64,000 nucleotides of DNA from Jeotgalibacillus sp. S-D1. GTDB lineage: Bacteria > Bacillota > Bacilli > Bacillales > Jeotgalibacillaceae. The position numbers and the translations under genes are program-made. The notes below the pieces were generated by a model. That model was not told the origin of the DNA and ran no database searches. It was given only the letters and a program-made list of their open reading frames with translations. The stretch covers positions 682,001-746,000 of the forward strand of contig NZ_SMZR01000001.1 of NCBI RefSeq assembly GCF_004358665.1, in the 5' to 3' direction. Positions 41,724 to 50,163 of the stretch are shown piece by piece. The first letter of the stretch is position 1, and the number at the start of each line of letters is the position of its first letter.

Positions 41724-42821
41724 ATGAATCAGCAAGCTCAAATTTTTGATATACATGTTCTGCGGGCAATTGGCTGTTTAATGGTCGTACTCGTTCATGT
41801 TTCGGCACTGTATTATGTTCAACGCGGGAGCTGGGAAGATGTAATCCTGTTTATAAATCAGGCAAGTCGATTCGGAACCCCTGTTTTTGCTGTTGTAAGC
41901 GGACTTTTATTATTTCTTCAGGTGAAAAAAAGAGGGTTTTTCTTTAAGAAATTTTTCAGTTCACGGTTAAATAAAATCGTTATTCCTTTTTTATTATGGA
42001 CAGCATTTTATTTAGTTTATATTTGGCTGGTTTTTGGCGCTAACCCTTTCGATGGCGGAATGAATCGTTTTATCTTTAAAGTTGCATTCGGAGAAACGTA
42101 TTCCCATCTTTATTTTATTTCAATTGTTCTGCAATTTTATTTAATTTTTCCATTGCTGCAGTTTATTAAGGGCAAAGGTGCATGGGTTGGATTGTTAGTC
42201 CTGTCTGCATTGCTCCATATCTTTTCAATGAGGTATATGGTATCCGGTCAATTTGAAGGTTTATTTGGCTTAATCGCTGAACAACGTGCTTTCTTGCCAA
42301 AGTGGCTATTCTTTTTCATATTCGGCGGGTTTCTTGCTTATCATTGGGACATTGCAAAAAAATGGGCTTATAAAATGAGAGTTCTTTTATTTATAGCAGT
42401 ATTGCTCATTTTCTACATGGCAGCAGTTGAATATGAGTGGGGCGGTTATATAGGATCCAATCGTATAACAAACATCATTAATCTGCCTATCATCGTCTTG
42501 TTTATGATGGCGATCACTGAGAAAATCGCAAGAAACCCTTTACTGCATTCCGTAACTTCAAGACTTGGCGCCATGTCAATGGGGATCTATCTTATACATC
42601 CGTTTGTAATAAACATGCTGCAGCGGAATTTACCCACAGAAGTATGGACTCTTTCTCTATTTCCAATCTGGTTTGCAGTAGTGATGTTTATCACGATTGG
42701 TATTATTTTGATGATTCAGAAATTACCGTTTGGTCATGTCATTTTAACGGTTCCTGCTGTAGGGAAAAAGACAATTGTTAGTGATAGCAAAAATGAAGTT
42801 TTGAAGAGGAGGGTTGTTTGA
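41724..42821 (+). CDS. Membrane acyltransferase (acyltransferase 3 family)
   Basis: A 365-residue protein with about ten spans. The start FDIHVLRAIGCLMVVLVHVSALYYV has the RxxxxxxVxxxH arrangement of acyltransferase 3 enzymes such as OatA's membrane part. Later features are TSRLGAMSMGIYLIHPFVI. Such proteins move acyl groups across the membrane onto polysaccharide or other acceptors. It lacks the extracytoplasmic SGNH domain of OatA, so it may work alone or with a separate hydrolase. No partner is apparent next to it; the two free SGNH proteins in this window are candidates only by domain logic. The acceptor is unknown. Confidence 0.85.
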   Translation: MNQQAQIFDIHVLRAIGCLMVVLVHVSALYYVQRGSWEDVILFINQASRFGTPVFAVVSGLLLFLQVKKRGFFFKKFFSSRLNKIVIPFLLWTAFYLVYIWLVFGANPFDGGMNRFIFKVAFGETYSHLYFISIVLQFYLIFPLLQFIKGKGAWVGLLVLSALLHIFSMRYMVSGQFEGLFGLIAEQRAFLPKWLFFFIFGGFLAYHWDIAKKWAYKMRVLLFIAVLLIFYMAAVEYEWGGYIGSNRITNIINLPIIVLFMMAITEKIARNPLLHSVTSRLGAMSMGIYLIHPFVINMLQRNLPTEVWTLSLFPIWFAVVMFITIGIILMIQKLPFGHVILTVPAVGKKTIVSDSKNEVLKRRVV

Positions 42822-42869
42822 TGACTTACGAGAACCATAAGTAATCAAAGGAACCCAGAGACAAAAACC

Positions 42870-42899
42870 TTTACAAAACACTGATTTATCAGACATAAT
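42870..42899 (+). promoter_or_regulatory. Promoter of the riboflavin operon
   Basis: TTTACA (42870-42875), 18-nt spacer, CATAAT (42894-42899), placing the start of the message near 42906, just before the FMN riboswitch. Confidence 0.6.
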
Positions 42900-42920
42900 A
42901 AGAGTACAATTGAATCAGTG

Positions 42921-43052
42921 TTCCTTCGGGGCAGGGTGTAAGTCCCTACCGGCGGTGATGGACCCTTTGTGTCCTTAGTCCGTGACCCGGCGATGCCGGT
43001 GGATTTGGTGAAACTCCAAAGCCGACAGTTAAAGTCTGGATGAGAGAAGGAA
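42921..43052 (+). ncRNA. FMN riboswitch (RFN element)
   Basis: The conserved RFN blocks are present in order: TTCGGGGCAGGGTG, CCCTACCGGCGGTGATGG, the GTGACCCG segment, GGTGAAACTCC and the closing GGATGAGAGAAGGAA. It binds flavin mononucleotide. A strong terminator follows at about 43101, so FMN should cause premature termination before ribD. Only four rib genes follow, so this is the operon switch. Confidence 0.96.
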
Positions 43053-43100
43053 AATACGTGTTGAAAGAATGTTTTCAGACACGTTTATTTATCTATGCGT

Positions 43101-43134
43101 AAAAGCCCCCTCTTACTAAAAGCAGGGGGCTTTT
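43101..43134 (+). terminator. Riboswitch-controlled terminator before ribD
   Basis: AAAAGCCCCCT pairs with AGGGGGCTTTT-type sequence around TCTTACTAAAAGC, followed by T. Located between the RFN element and ribD. Confidence 0.85.
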
Positions 43135-43166
43135 GTTATTTTAACTAATCCGATGAGGATGATTTG

Positions 43167-44258
43167 ATGGATGAAAAATGGATGAAGCTGGCCATTGAGC
43201 TGGCGAAAAGCACGATTGGGCAAACATCGCCAAACCCTTCAGTTGGATCAGTTGTCGTTAAAGACGGGCGTGCCATAGGGATGGGTGCTCACTTAAAAGC
43301 AGGTGAAGGTCATGCAGAGGTTCAGGCGCTCCAGCAGGCGGGCGAAGAGGCAAGAGGCGGAACGATTTATGTGACACTTGAACCCTGCTCCCATTTTGGA
43401 AAAACGCCCCCTTGTGCAGATCTGATCATTGAAAAAGGGCTTAAACGGGTCGTAATCGGCACTGTTGATCCCAATCCCCTTGTGGCAGGCAACGGAATTA
43501 AAAAGCTGAAAGAAGCGGGACTTGAAGTAACATCAGGAGTAATGGAAGATGAGGCTGTAGCGCTTAATGAATTTTTCTTTCATCATGTGAAAGAACATAT
43601 TCCATTTGTCACGCTGAAAGCAGCGATGACGCTTGATGGAAAAATTGCCACAGTAAAAGGTGACAGCAAATGGATTACCTCTGAAAAAGCAAGGGAAGAT
43701 GTTCATTATGACAGACATCAGCATGACGCCATTTTAGTCGGCTCAAACACAATTAAATCAGACAACCCTTCTCTCACTGCCCGTTTAGCAGGTGGAGGAA
43801 TTTCACCGACCCGTATTATTTTGGATACTGCTTTATCAATTGACGAAAGTTCCACCGTATTGCAGGATTGCACGTCGCCTACCTGGGTCGTTTGCGGTAA
43901 GAATGCTTCAAAAGAACGGGAGGACCTGTTTTTGCAGCAGCCGCATGTGCGCATCATCAGAATGAAGCATGAAACCATTCAGCTAAAAGAGGTATTAAGG
44001 GTGCTGGGACAAGAAAAAATACTTTCTGTGTATGTGGAAGGCGGTGCGAAAATCCATGGTTCATTTTTGGATCAACGGCTTGCCAACCGCCTCATTGTTT
44101 ACATTGCTCCTAAAATTGTAGGCAGCGGCAGCGCACTATCCGTTTTTAACGGAGAAGGAGTGTTCAGAATGAGCGACGCTGCGGAGCTTGAGATTGAATC
44201 TGTTCAATTGATTGGACCGGATATTAAGCTCTCGGCTGTTATGAAAGAAAGCAGGTGA
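43167..44258 (+). CDS. ribD: Bifunctional deaminase/reductase RibD (RibG)
   Basis: A 363-residue enzyme. The N-terminal deaminase (to about 145) has the zinc motif HAEVQ and TLEPCSHFGKTPPCAD; the C-terminal reductase has TLKAAMTLDGKIA, DSKWITSE and VEGGAKIHGSF. It deaminates and reduces the pyrimidine intermediate of riboflavin synthesis. The ATG at 43167 follows GAGGAT; a TTG one codon earlier is less likely. First gene of the operon controlled by the FMN riboswitch. Confidence 0.96.
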   Translation: MDEKWMKLAIELAKSTIGQTSPNPSVGSVVVKDGRAIGMGAHLKAGEGHAEVQALQQAGEEARGGTIYVTLEPCSHFGKTPPCADLIIEKGLKRVVIGTVDPNPLVAGNGIKKLKEAGLEVTSGVMEDEAVALNEFFFHHVKEHIPFVTLKAAMTLDGKIATVKGDSKWITSEKAREDVHYDRHQHDAILVGSNTIKSDNPSLTARLAGGGISPTRIILDTALSIDESSTVLQDCTSPTWVVCGKNASKEREDLFLQQPHVRIIRMKHETIQLKEVLRVLGQEKILSVYVEGGAKIHGSFLDQRLANRLIVYIAPKIVGSGSALSVFNGEGVFRMSDAAELEIESVQLIGPDIKLSAVMKESR

Positions 44259-44263
44259 AGGGA

Positions 44264-44914
44264 TTGTTTACAGGAATTATTGAAGAGGTCGGAACCGTCA
44301 AATCGGTGTCCCGCGGAAAAGAATCGATGGTGCTGACCATTGAAGGACCCAAAGTTGTGAGCGATGCCCGCTTGGGAGACAGCATCTCCGTTAACGGCGT
44401 ATGCTTGACCGTTACCGATTTTACTAAAAGTTTTTTTTCAGTAGATGTCATGCCGGAAACGGTAAAAGCTTCGACCCTGCATCAATTGAAGGCCGGATCA
44501 CACGTTAACTTAGAACGCGCAATGTCTGCGCAGGGAAGATTCGGCGGCCATTTTGTTTCCGGTCACATTGATGGAACAGGTACAATCCGTTCAAGACAGC
44601 AAAAAGAAAATGCCATTTATATTTATATCGATATGGATCCTTCTTTAATGCCATACTTCATATTAAAAGGGTCAGTTGCGGTGGACGGCACATCATTAAC
44701 GATATTTGATGTACAGGAATCAGCCATCATGATATCACTAATTCCGCAGACCGTTGATGAATCGGTTATCGGAAGTAAAAAGACCGGCGACCTCGTCAAC
44801 ATTGAATGTGATATGATCGCAAAATATATTCAGCGATTTGTCCAGCCCGCAAAAGCGCCATCAAAAAGTGGAGTAGATGAAGCGTTCTTACAAAAACACG
44901 GTTTTATGAATTAA
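44264..44914 (+). CDS. ribE: Riboflavin synthase (alpha subunit)
   Basis: A 216-residue enzyme made of two similar lumazine-binding domains. Each carries the duplicated pattern: [10 protein letters not shown] and [10 protein letters not shown] in the first, [11 protein letters not shown] and [10 protein letters not shown] in the second. It converts two 6,7-dimethyl-8-ribityllumazine molecules to riboflavin. The TTG at 44264 gives the family start MFTGIIEE; the frame to 44255 would add three residues. AGGTGAAGGG lies upstream inside the end of ribD. Confidence 0.95.
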   Translation: MFTGIIEEVGTVKSVSRGKESMVLTIEGPKVVSDARLGDSISVNGVCLTVTDFTKSFFSVDVMPETVKASTLHQLKAGSHVNLERAMSAQGRFGGHFVSGHIDGTGTIRSRQQKENAIYIYIDMDPSLMPYFILKGSVAVDGTSLTIFDVQESAIMISLIPQTVDESVIGSKKTGDLVNIECDMIAKYIQRFVQPAKAPSKSGVDEAFLQKHGFMN

Positions 44915-44927
44915 GGAGGATTCCCGT

Positions 44928-46121
44928 ATGTTCAACCGGATTGAAGAAGCAATAGAAGATTTGAAAGCAGGCAAAGCAGTCATTGTAGTGGATGATGAGG
45001 ACCGTGAAAATGAAGGGGACTTTATTGCCCTATCTGAAGCTGTAACACCTGAAACCATTAATTTTATGATTACAGAAGGCAGAGGACTTGTCTGTGTTCC
45101 AATAACGGAAGAACGGGCTGATCAATTGCAGTTAAAGCCAATGACAGACACCAATACTGATTCTCACGGTACTGCTTTTACAGTAAGCGTGGATCACGTC
45201 CAGACGACGACCGGCATCAGTGCACCCGAAAGAGCCCTAACCGTTCGCGAACTGATTAACCCGGAAGCCAGGGCTGCTGACTTTAACCGTCCCGGCCATA
45301 TCTTTCCCCTTGTTGCCAAAGCAGGCGGCGTGTTAAAGCGGGCAGGTCATACCGAGGCAGCTGTAGATCTTGCCATTTTATCCGGGGCGAAGCCGTCAGG
45401 CGTCATTTGTGAAATTATAAAAGAAGACGGTACCATGGCGCGCGTGCCTCAGCTGGTCGAAATGGCCCAAAAATTCGATCTGAAGCTGATTACCATTCAG
45501 GATCTTATTGCCTACCGCAGAAATAAAGAAAAACTGATTGTGCGGGAAGTTGATGTGGAAATGCCAACAGAATACGGAGAATTCAGAGCAGTCGCTTATA
45601 CTGAAATTCTTACAGGGCAAGAGCATGTCGCGCTGGTAAAGGGAGATATTTCTTCTGTCAGCCCTGTGTTAGTGCGTGTACATTCAGAGTGTTTAACAGG
45701 TGATGTTTTCGGGTCAAACCGCTGTGATTGCGGTCCTCAGCTTCACGCAGCACTTTCTCAAATTGAAAGAGAAGGACACGGGATCCTGTTATATATGAGA
45801 CAGGAAGGCCGCGGGATCGGGCTGATTAATAAGCTGAAAGCCTACAAGCTTCAGGAAGAAGGCCTTGATACCGTTGAAGCAAATCAAAAGTTAGGATTTG
45901 CTGCCGATCTGAGGGATTATGGAATCGGGGCACAGATTCTGAAGGATTTAGGCGTTACGAAGATGCGGATCTTAACTAATAATCCACGAAAAATTGCCGG
46001 TATAAACGGATATGGATTAGAGGTAACTGAACGGGTAGCCATTCAGATGCCAACGAAAGAACAAAATAAAAAATACATGGAAACAAAAAAATCTAAGCTT
46101 GGACACATGCTTAATCTGTAG
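44928..46121 (+). CDS. ribBA: Bifunctional RibBA: DHBP synthase and GTP cyclohydrolase II
   Basis: A 397-residue fusion. The N-terminal DHBP synthase (to about 200) has [13 protein letters not shown] and [10 protein letters not shown]; the C-terminal GTP cyclohydrolase II (from about 205) has [20 protein letters not shown] with the zinc cysteines and [10 protein letters not shown]. These two activities supply both precursors of riboflavin from ribulose 5-phosphate and GTP. AAGGAGGATT precedes the ATG. Located 13 nt after ribE. Confidence 0.96.
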   Translation: MFNRIEEAIEDLKAGKAVIVVDDEDRENEGDFIALSEAVTPETINFMITEGRGLVCVPITEERADQLQLKPMTDTNTDSHGTAFTVSVDHVQTTTGISAPERALTVRELINPEARAADFNRPGHIFPLVAKAGGVLKRAGHTEAAVDLAILSGAKPSGVICEIIKEDGTMARVPQLVEMAQKFDLKLITIQDLIAYRRNKEKLIVREVDVEMPTEYGEFRAVAYTEILTGQEHVALVKGDISSVSPVLVRVHSECLTGDVFGSNRCDCGPQLHAALSQIEREGHGILLYMRQEGRGIGLINKLKAYKLQEEGLDTVEANQKLGFAADLRDYGIGAQILKDLGVTKMRILTNNPRKIAGINGYGLEVTERVAIQMPTKEQNKKYMETKKSKLGHMLNL

Positions 46122-46133
46122 GGGGATTTTAAA

Positions 46134-46604
46134 ATGAAAAATGTATATGAAGGACATTTAGTCGGTACGGACCTGAAAGTAGGAATTGTTGTAGGGCGTT
46201 TCAATGAGTTTATTACAAGCAAGCTCTTAGGAGGTGCAGAGGATGCACTTCGCCGTCACGGGGTTAAAGAAGATGATGTATCTGTCGCATGGGTTCCCGG
46301 TGTGTTTGAAATTCCTGTCGTTGCACAGCGCATGGCGAAGTCGGGCAAGTACGATGCTGTTATCACACTCGGCACAGTCATTCGAGGAGCCACTCCGCAT
46401 TTTGAATATGTAAGCGGTGAAGTGGCGAAGGGAGTCGCAAATATAGCTTTAAACGAAGGTCTTCCCGTTATCTTTGGCGTGCTGACAACCGATACAATCG
46501 AACAGGCAATTGAACGCGCCGGCACGAAAGCAGGAAACAAAGGCTGGGAAGCTGCGACTGCTGCTATTGAAATGGCAAGCCTCTTCAAAAACATGGAAAT
46601 ATAA
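46134..46604 (+). CDS. ribH: Lumazine synthase
   Basis: A 156-residue 6,7-dimethyl-8-ribityllumazine synthase forming capsid-like shells. Motifs include [29 protein letters not shown], the substrate loop [14 protein letters not shown] and [16 protein letters not shown]. It is the fourth and last gene of the riboflavin operon and ends before a hairpin terminator. Confidence 0.96.
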   Translation: MKNVYEGHLVGTDLKVGIVVGRFNEFITSKLLGGAEDALRRHGVKEDDVSVAWVPGVFEIPVVAQRMAKSGKYDAVITLGTVIRGATPHFEYVSGEVAKGVANIALNEGLPVIFGVLTTDTIEQAIERAGTKAGNKGWEAATAAIEMASLFKNMEI

Positions 46605-46616
46605 AGATCAACCAGT

Positions 46617-46649
46617 GAGCCAGCTATTCCAGCTGGCTCCTATTTTTTT
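46617..46649 (+). terminator. Terminator of the riboflavin operon
   Basis: GAGCCAGCT pairs with AGCTGGCTC (loop ATTCC), then a T-run. Confidence 0.85.
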
Positions 46650-46792
46650 CGCGCTTTTTTAAGACCATAAATAAAAGACGAATTTTTTCTAATGACATTC
46701 TGCCACTGGAGAAGTATAATGAAGTCTTGTGGCTGGCCTCATTTAGAGGTTAAGCGGGTAGGGAGAGGGCGCTTGCAAAGGCAGGCAATTAT

Positions 46793-48085
46793 ATGAAAGC
46801 ATTAGGAGGATTTTTTGGTTTAACCACTCATCAGACTTCTGTTAAACAGGAAGTGATGGCTGGGGTTGTCGGTTTTTTTACGATTGTCTATATTGTGGCA
46901 GTCAATGCATTAATTTTATCTGAGTCCGGAATGCCGTTTGAAGGGGCTGTCATCGCGACCATTGCAGCATGTGCACTTGGCTGCATACTCATGGCCTTTA
47001 TCGGAAACGCCCCGATCATTTTGGTTCCGGGGATGGGCATTAATGCCATGTTTACGTACACGCTCGTACATTCAATGGGATTCACCTGGCAGGAAGCGCT
47101 GGGAATTGTAACCGTATCAGGAATATTGTTTATTATCGTCGCTTTTACGCGGCTGTCTGCAATCCTGAGCACAGCGATTCCTCAATCATTAAAGGACGCG
47201 ATAACAGTGGGCCTCGGATTTTTTCTGCTGCTCATCGGACTTGAAAAAGGTTCACTGATCGTACAGGGAGAAAATTCACTTCTATCCATCGGCGACTTTG
47301 CTCATCCTGCGGCCGTGGCAACGCTTATCACATTTGTTGTGGCGATCGTCTTGTTTGTTAAAAACGTTCCGGGGCACTTTTTATGGACCATTTTATTCGG
47401 TACGGCACTTTCATTTGTTATGAATATTGAGCCGGCCAATGCAGGTCAGGGTGCAATTTCAAGTGAGTCGTTTATCTGGTTCCAGTTGTCATTCGCTCAA
47501 TGGATGGAAATTCCCTTTTGGATCGGGATTTTTTCATTAACCATGGTTTTGGTGTTTGAAAATATCGGTCTTATCCATGGGCATGTGACGTTTCTTAAAC
47601 GGCCGAACACCTATGGTCCCGCTTTAAAAGCTAATGCATTGTCAGCATTCAGTTCAGGTCTTCTCGGGACCAGTCCGACAGTTGCAACAGTTGAAACAAC
47701 TGCCGCTATGGCGGCTGGCGGCAGGACCGGTTTAACCGCTTTAACAACGGGGATCCTGTTTTTGGTATCCGCTTTATTTATCCCGTATATGGGCTATATT
47801 CCCGATCACGCGATTTCACCAATTTTAATTATTATTGGCATCCTGATGATACAGCATATGAAGCATATGGATCTGGAGGATTTTACAGAATCCATTCCGG
47901 CAATCATGCTGATTGTGATGATTCCATTTACATTCAGCATTGCAGATGGAATTGCCATTGGCTTTATCCTGTATCCGTTTATGAAATTCATTATGGGCAG
48001 AGCGAAAGAAGTGTCGGTCACACTGACGATTATTGCCGGCTTATTTTTGCTCTATTTCATTCTTCATTTCATGCCATTCCTATAA
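46793..48085 (+). CDS. NCS2 (AzgA-type) purine permease
   Basis: A 430-residue transporter with 12-14 spans. Family blocks are MAGVVGFFTIVYIVAVN at the start, PIILVPGMGINAMFTYTLV, and FSSGLLGTSPTVATVETTAAMAAGGRTGL, the region that binds purines in AzgA/PbuG-type proteins. It should import a nucleobase such as adenine, guanine or hypoxanthine with protons; specificity cannot be read. No purine riboswitch consensus is visible upstream. AAGGCAGG lies before the ATG. Confidence 0.87.
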   Translation: MKALGGFFGLTTHQTSVKQEVMAGVVGFFTIVYIVAVNALILSESGMPFEGAVIATIAACALGCILMAFIGNAPIILVPGMGINAMFTYTLVHSMGFTWQEALGIVTVSGILFIIVAFTRLSAILSTAIPQSLKDAITVGLGFFLLLIGLEKGSLIVQGENSLLSIGDFAHPAAVATLITFVVAIVLFVKNVPGHFLWTILFGTALSFVMNIEPANAGQGAISSESFIWFQLSFAQWMEIPFWIGIFSLTMVLVFENIGLIHGHVTFLKRPNTYGPALKANALSAFSSGLLGTSPTVATVETTAAMAAGGRTGLTALTTGILFLVSALFIPYMGYIPDHAISPILIIIGILMIQHMKHMDLEDFTESIPAIMLIVMIPFTFSIADGIAIGFILYPFMKFIMGRAKEVSVTLTIIAGLFLLYFILHFMPFL

Positions 48086-48132
48086 CAAAAAACCCAGATT
48101 CTTCTGCACTGCAGAAGGATCCTGGGTTTTTT
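48086..48132. terminator. Bidirectional terminator
   Basis: AAAAAACCCAG pairs with CTGGGTTTTTT, with CTTCTGCA/TGCAGAAG inside the stem. Shared by the permease and the convergent small gene. Confidence 0.85.
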
Positions 48133-48134
48133 AT

Positions 48135-48410
48135 TTATGCCAGTTCATATAAAAACCTTCTTTGAGGCTTAATATACCGCTTGATTTCCATCCCAAGCTT
48201 TCGCCTCAGGTCATTTGGTGCAACTGATTTGGCGATATCAGCCGGTTTGGGGAATATTCCGACCGGATTAAGGTCTACACGTACAATTCCTTCAAAATAT
48301 TCCTTTTTTTCATGATCCAGAATTCTGGTTTTTACGTATACTGTATAAGCGTCTGTTTCTGTAGCCACTACCTGATGAATATCAAAGTAAAATCGAAAAT
48401 CTTCAAACAT
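48135..48410 (-). CDS. Unknown 91-residue protein
   Basis: A 91-residue soluble protein, beginning MFEDFRFYFDIHQVVATE and ending with a basic-aromatic tail (IKRYIKPQRRFLYELA). The middle is beta-rich and has the segment GIVRVDLNPVGIFPKPADIA. I do not recognise a family. AGGTGGCAC-type ribosome binding sequence lies on the minus strand before the ATG. It is divergent from dapF, with about 105 bp between, and convergent with the permease. Confidence 0.65.
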   Translation of the reverse strand: MFEDFRFYFDIHQVVATETDAYTVYVKTRILDHEKKEYFEGIVRVDLNPVGIFPKPADIAKSVAPNDLRRKLGMEIKRYIKPQRRFLYELA

Positions 48411-48515
48411 TGTGCCACCTCGGATCTTTTATGTTGGTAAATTAATTATATCAATCTTGCGAAAAAAATGAGAATATGGCAACCTTAAATCACTAGAATG
48501 GATGGTGAGGGAAAA

Positions 48516-49529
48516 ATGATGAATGTACCTTTAATTAAATGTCATGGATCAAGCAATGATTTTATTATTTTGGATGAAAAGCATCTGAATACTCGTATAG
48601 ATGATAAAAAGCGTGCATTAATTGCAGAATTACTATGCAATCGCACATTATCAATTGGAGCAGATGGCATACTTTACATATCAGAAAGTGCTTCTGCTCA
48701 TGCAAAAATGAGAGTGTTTAATTCAGATGGATCTGAAGCATCGATGTGCGGGAATGGCTTGAGATGTGCCGCCAGATATATTTCTGAAAGAGATCAGCTG
48801 GCTAAATTTGATGTGGAAACGATGAAGGCTATTTTAACAGTTGAAAAAGTGGAGTCCATTTATGAGGATATTCCAACTTACGCTGTTGAAATCTCGCCGA
48901 TTCTCTTTAATCTCGACGCTCTGCCGTTAAACCTTCCGCAGGAAAAGCTGCTGAACCAGACCATGCAAGAGTGGCATCCGGATCTTGAATTCTCCGCGCT
49001 TGCTGTACCCAATCCGCATCTGATCACAAATGTCACTTCAGATGTGTTAAACAGTCCTTTGCAGCAGAACCTTGCTGAACAGTTTAATGCGAAAAATGAC
49101 TGGTTTACAGATGGCGTTAATGTAAGTTTTGTTGTTCCATTGGGACGGAATGAAATTTTTGTCCGCACATTTGAACGGGGAGTCGGATTTACTAATGCAT
49201 GCGGGACAGCCATGTCTTCTTCAAGCCTTATCCGGGTGTTATTAGGAGAAAGCGAAGCAGACATACCAATCGATGTATACAATGACGGGGGCAGAGTGAA
49301 GTGTGTCATCCATAAAAATGGAGACCGATTTGACCATATTGATTTAATCGGCAACGCTACCTTCACTGATTATTACGAATTAGTGGGAAAAGATGACGAC
49401 CTGTCAACACTTAAAGTTAGCCTCGTAAAAACAACTGATGAGGAATCCATTTATCAGCGAATGGCACAGGCAGCAAAAGAACATATTATTTCTTTAGAGC
49501 CAAATCTGCTTTCTCCATCACAATGTTAG
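48516..49529 (+). CDS. dapF: Diaminopimelate epimerase, long form
   Basis: A 337-residue DapF, longer than the usual 275-285 because of insertions and a C-terminal extension of about 35 residues. The first catalytic cysteine lies in SDGSEASMCGNGLRC and the second in GVGFTNACGTAMSS; usual DapF reads GAGET-ACGTG there. It interconverts LL- and meso-diaminopimelate for lysine and peptidoglycan. The variant resembles DapF of lactic acid bacteria and may be a second copy. GGTGAGGG lies before the ATG at 48516. No other lysine gene is adjacent. Confidence 0.82.
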   Translation: MMNVPLIKCHGSSNDFIILDEKHLNTRIDDKKRALIAELLCNRTLSIGADGILYISESASAHAKMRVFNSDGSEASMCGNGLRCAARYISERDQLAKFDVETMKAILTVEKVESIYEDIPTYAVEISPILFNLDALPLNLPQEKLLNQTMQEWHPDLEFSALAVPNPHLITNVTSDVLNSPLQQNLAEQFNAKNDWFTDGVNVSFVVPLGRNEIFVRTFERGVGFTNACGTAMSSSSLIRVLLGESEADIPIDVYNDGGRVKCVIHKNGDRFDHIDLIGNATFTDYYELVGKDDDLSTLKVSLVKTTDEESIYQRMAQAAKEHIISLEPNLLSPSQC

Positions 49530-49563
49530 TTTTAAAAAATTCCAATCAGTTGGCTGAATATGG

Positions 49564-49592
49564 TTGACATCTTATTGGGATCGTACTAATAT
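49564..49592 (+). promoter_or_regulatory. Sigma-A promoter of the trp operon
   Basis: TTGACA (49564-49569), 17 nt, TAATAT (49587-49592). Transcription would begin near 49600, just upstream of the first T-box. Confidence 0.82.
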
Positions 49593-49614
49593 AATAAACA
49601 ATCAAAATATTTTA

Positions 49615-49877
49615 ACGCGATGACGAAGAGAAGTAGTCTGGTTGGCTTTTTTAAGAGAGCCGGTGGGTGGTGCAAACCGGTAAAAGTGACCTTATGAATG
49701 GACTTCTGAGCATCTTGCTGAAACTATAGGGTGTAGGCAAAGACGGTTCACAACCGATAATAGTGGCAGGAGAGCAGTTTTATTTCTCCCTGCAATGAGT
49801 GGGTTTCATAATGAAATCAACAAAGGTGGTATCACGGGTCTGCCCGTCCTTTAACAGAGGATGGGTGGGCCCTTTTG
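49615..49877 (+). ncRNA. T-box riboswitch 1 (Trp) with terminator
   Basis: Conserved features in order: AAGTAGT near the start, an AAGAGAGCC bulge, specifier loop with GAATGGAC whose codon TGG (49699-49701) is tryptophan, and the T-box block AGGTGGTATCACGGG (from 49824). The terminator is the hairpin GGGTCTGCCCGTCCT with AGGATGGGTGGGCCC followed by TTTT (49836-49877). Uncharged tRNA-Trp should stabilise the antiterminator. Confidence 0.93.
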
Positions 49878-49905
49878 TATAACTTTTTATAAAAATAATC
49901 TATGA

Positions 49906-50131
49906 TTGGGAAAAGTAAAGTCTGAAACGCTGATACAGAGAGCCTGCGGCAGGTGAAAGCAGGAGAGCGTCCAGCTTGAATGGGCCCATGAGAGTTGCTT
50001 TGAATAACAGTAGAAGCAGACGGTTTATCCACGTTACAGGATTTCAGAGTGAGAGCTGAAGGCTCTAACGCGAGGTGGTACCGCGGGTTTTCCCGTCCTC
50101 CGTGCAGATTTATTCTGCACGGAGTTTTTTT
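49906..50131 (+). ncRNA. T-box riboswitch 2 (Trp) with terminator
   Basis: A second complete T-box directly follows the first: CAGAGAGCC bulge, specifier loop with TTGAATGGGCC (TGG at 49981-49983), the block GCGAGGTGGTACCGCGGG (from 50069) and a terminator stem CTCCGTGCAG/CTGCACGGAG with seven T (50098-50131). Both specifiers read tryptophan, so transcription of trpE must pass two successive checks. Confidence 0.93.
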
Positions 50132-50163
50132 ATTTTCTAAACAAGTTGGAAGAGGTGTCAATA

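Noticed and set aside
46650-46792. Purine riboswitch before the NCS2 permease
   Set aside because: The three-way junction consensus of purine riboswitches is not found.
49530-50163. TRAP-binding site in the trp leader
   Set aside because: No regular run of GAG/TAG triplets with 2-3 nt spacing is seen; the region is explained by two T-boxes.
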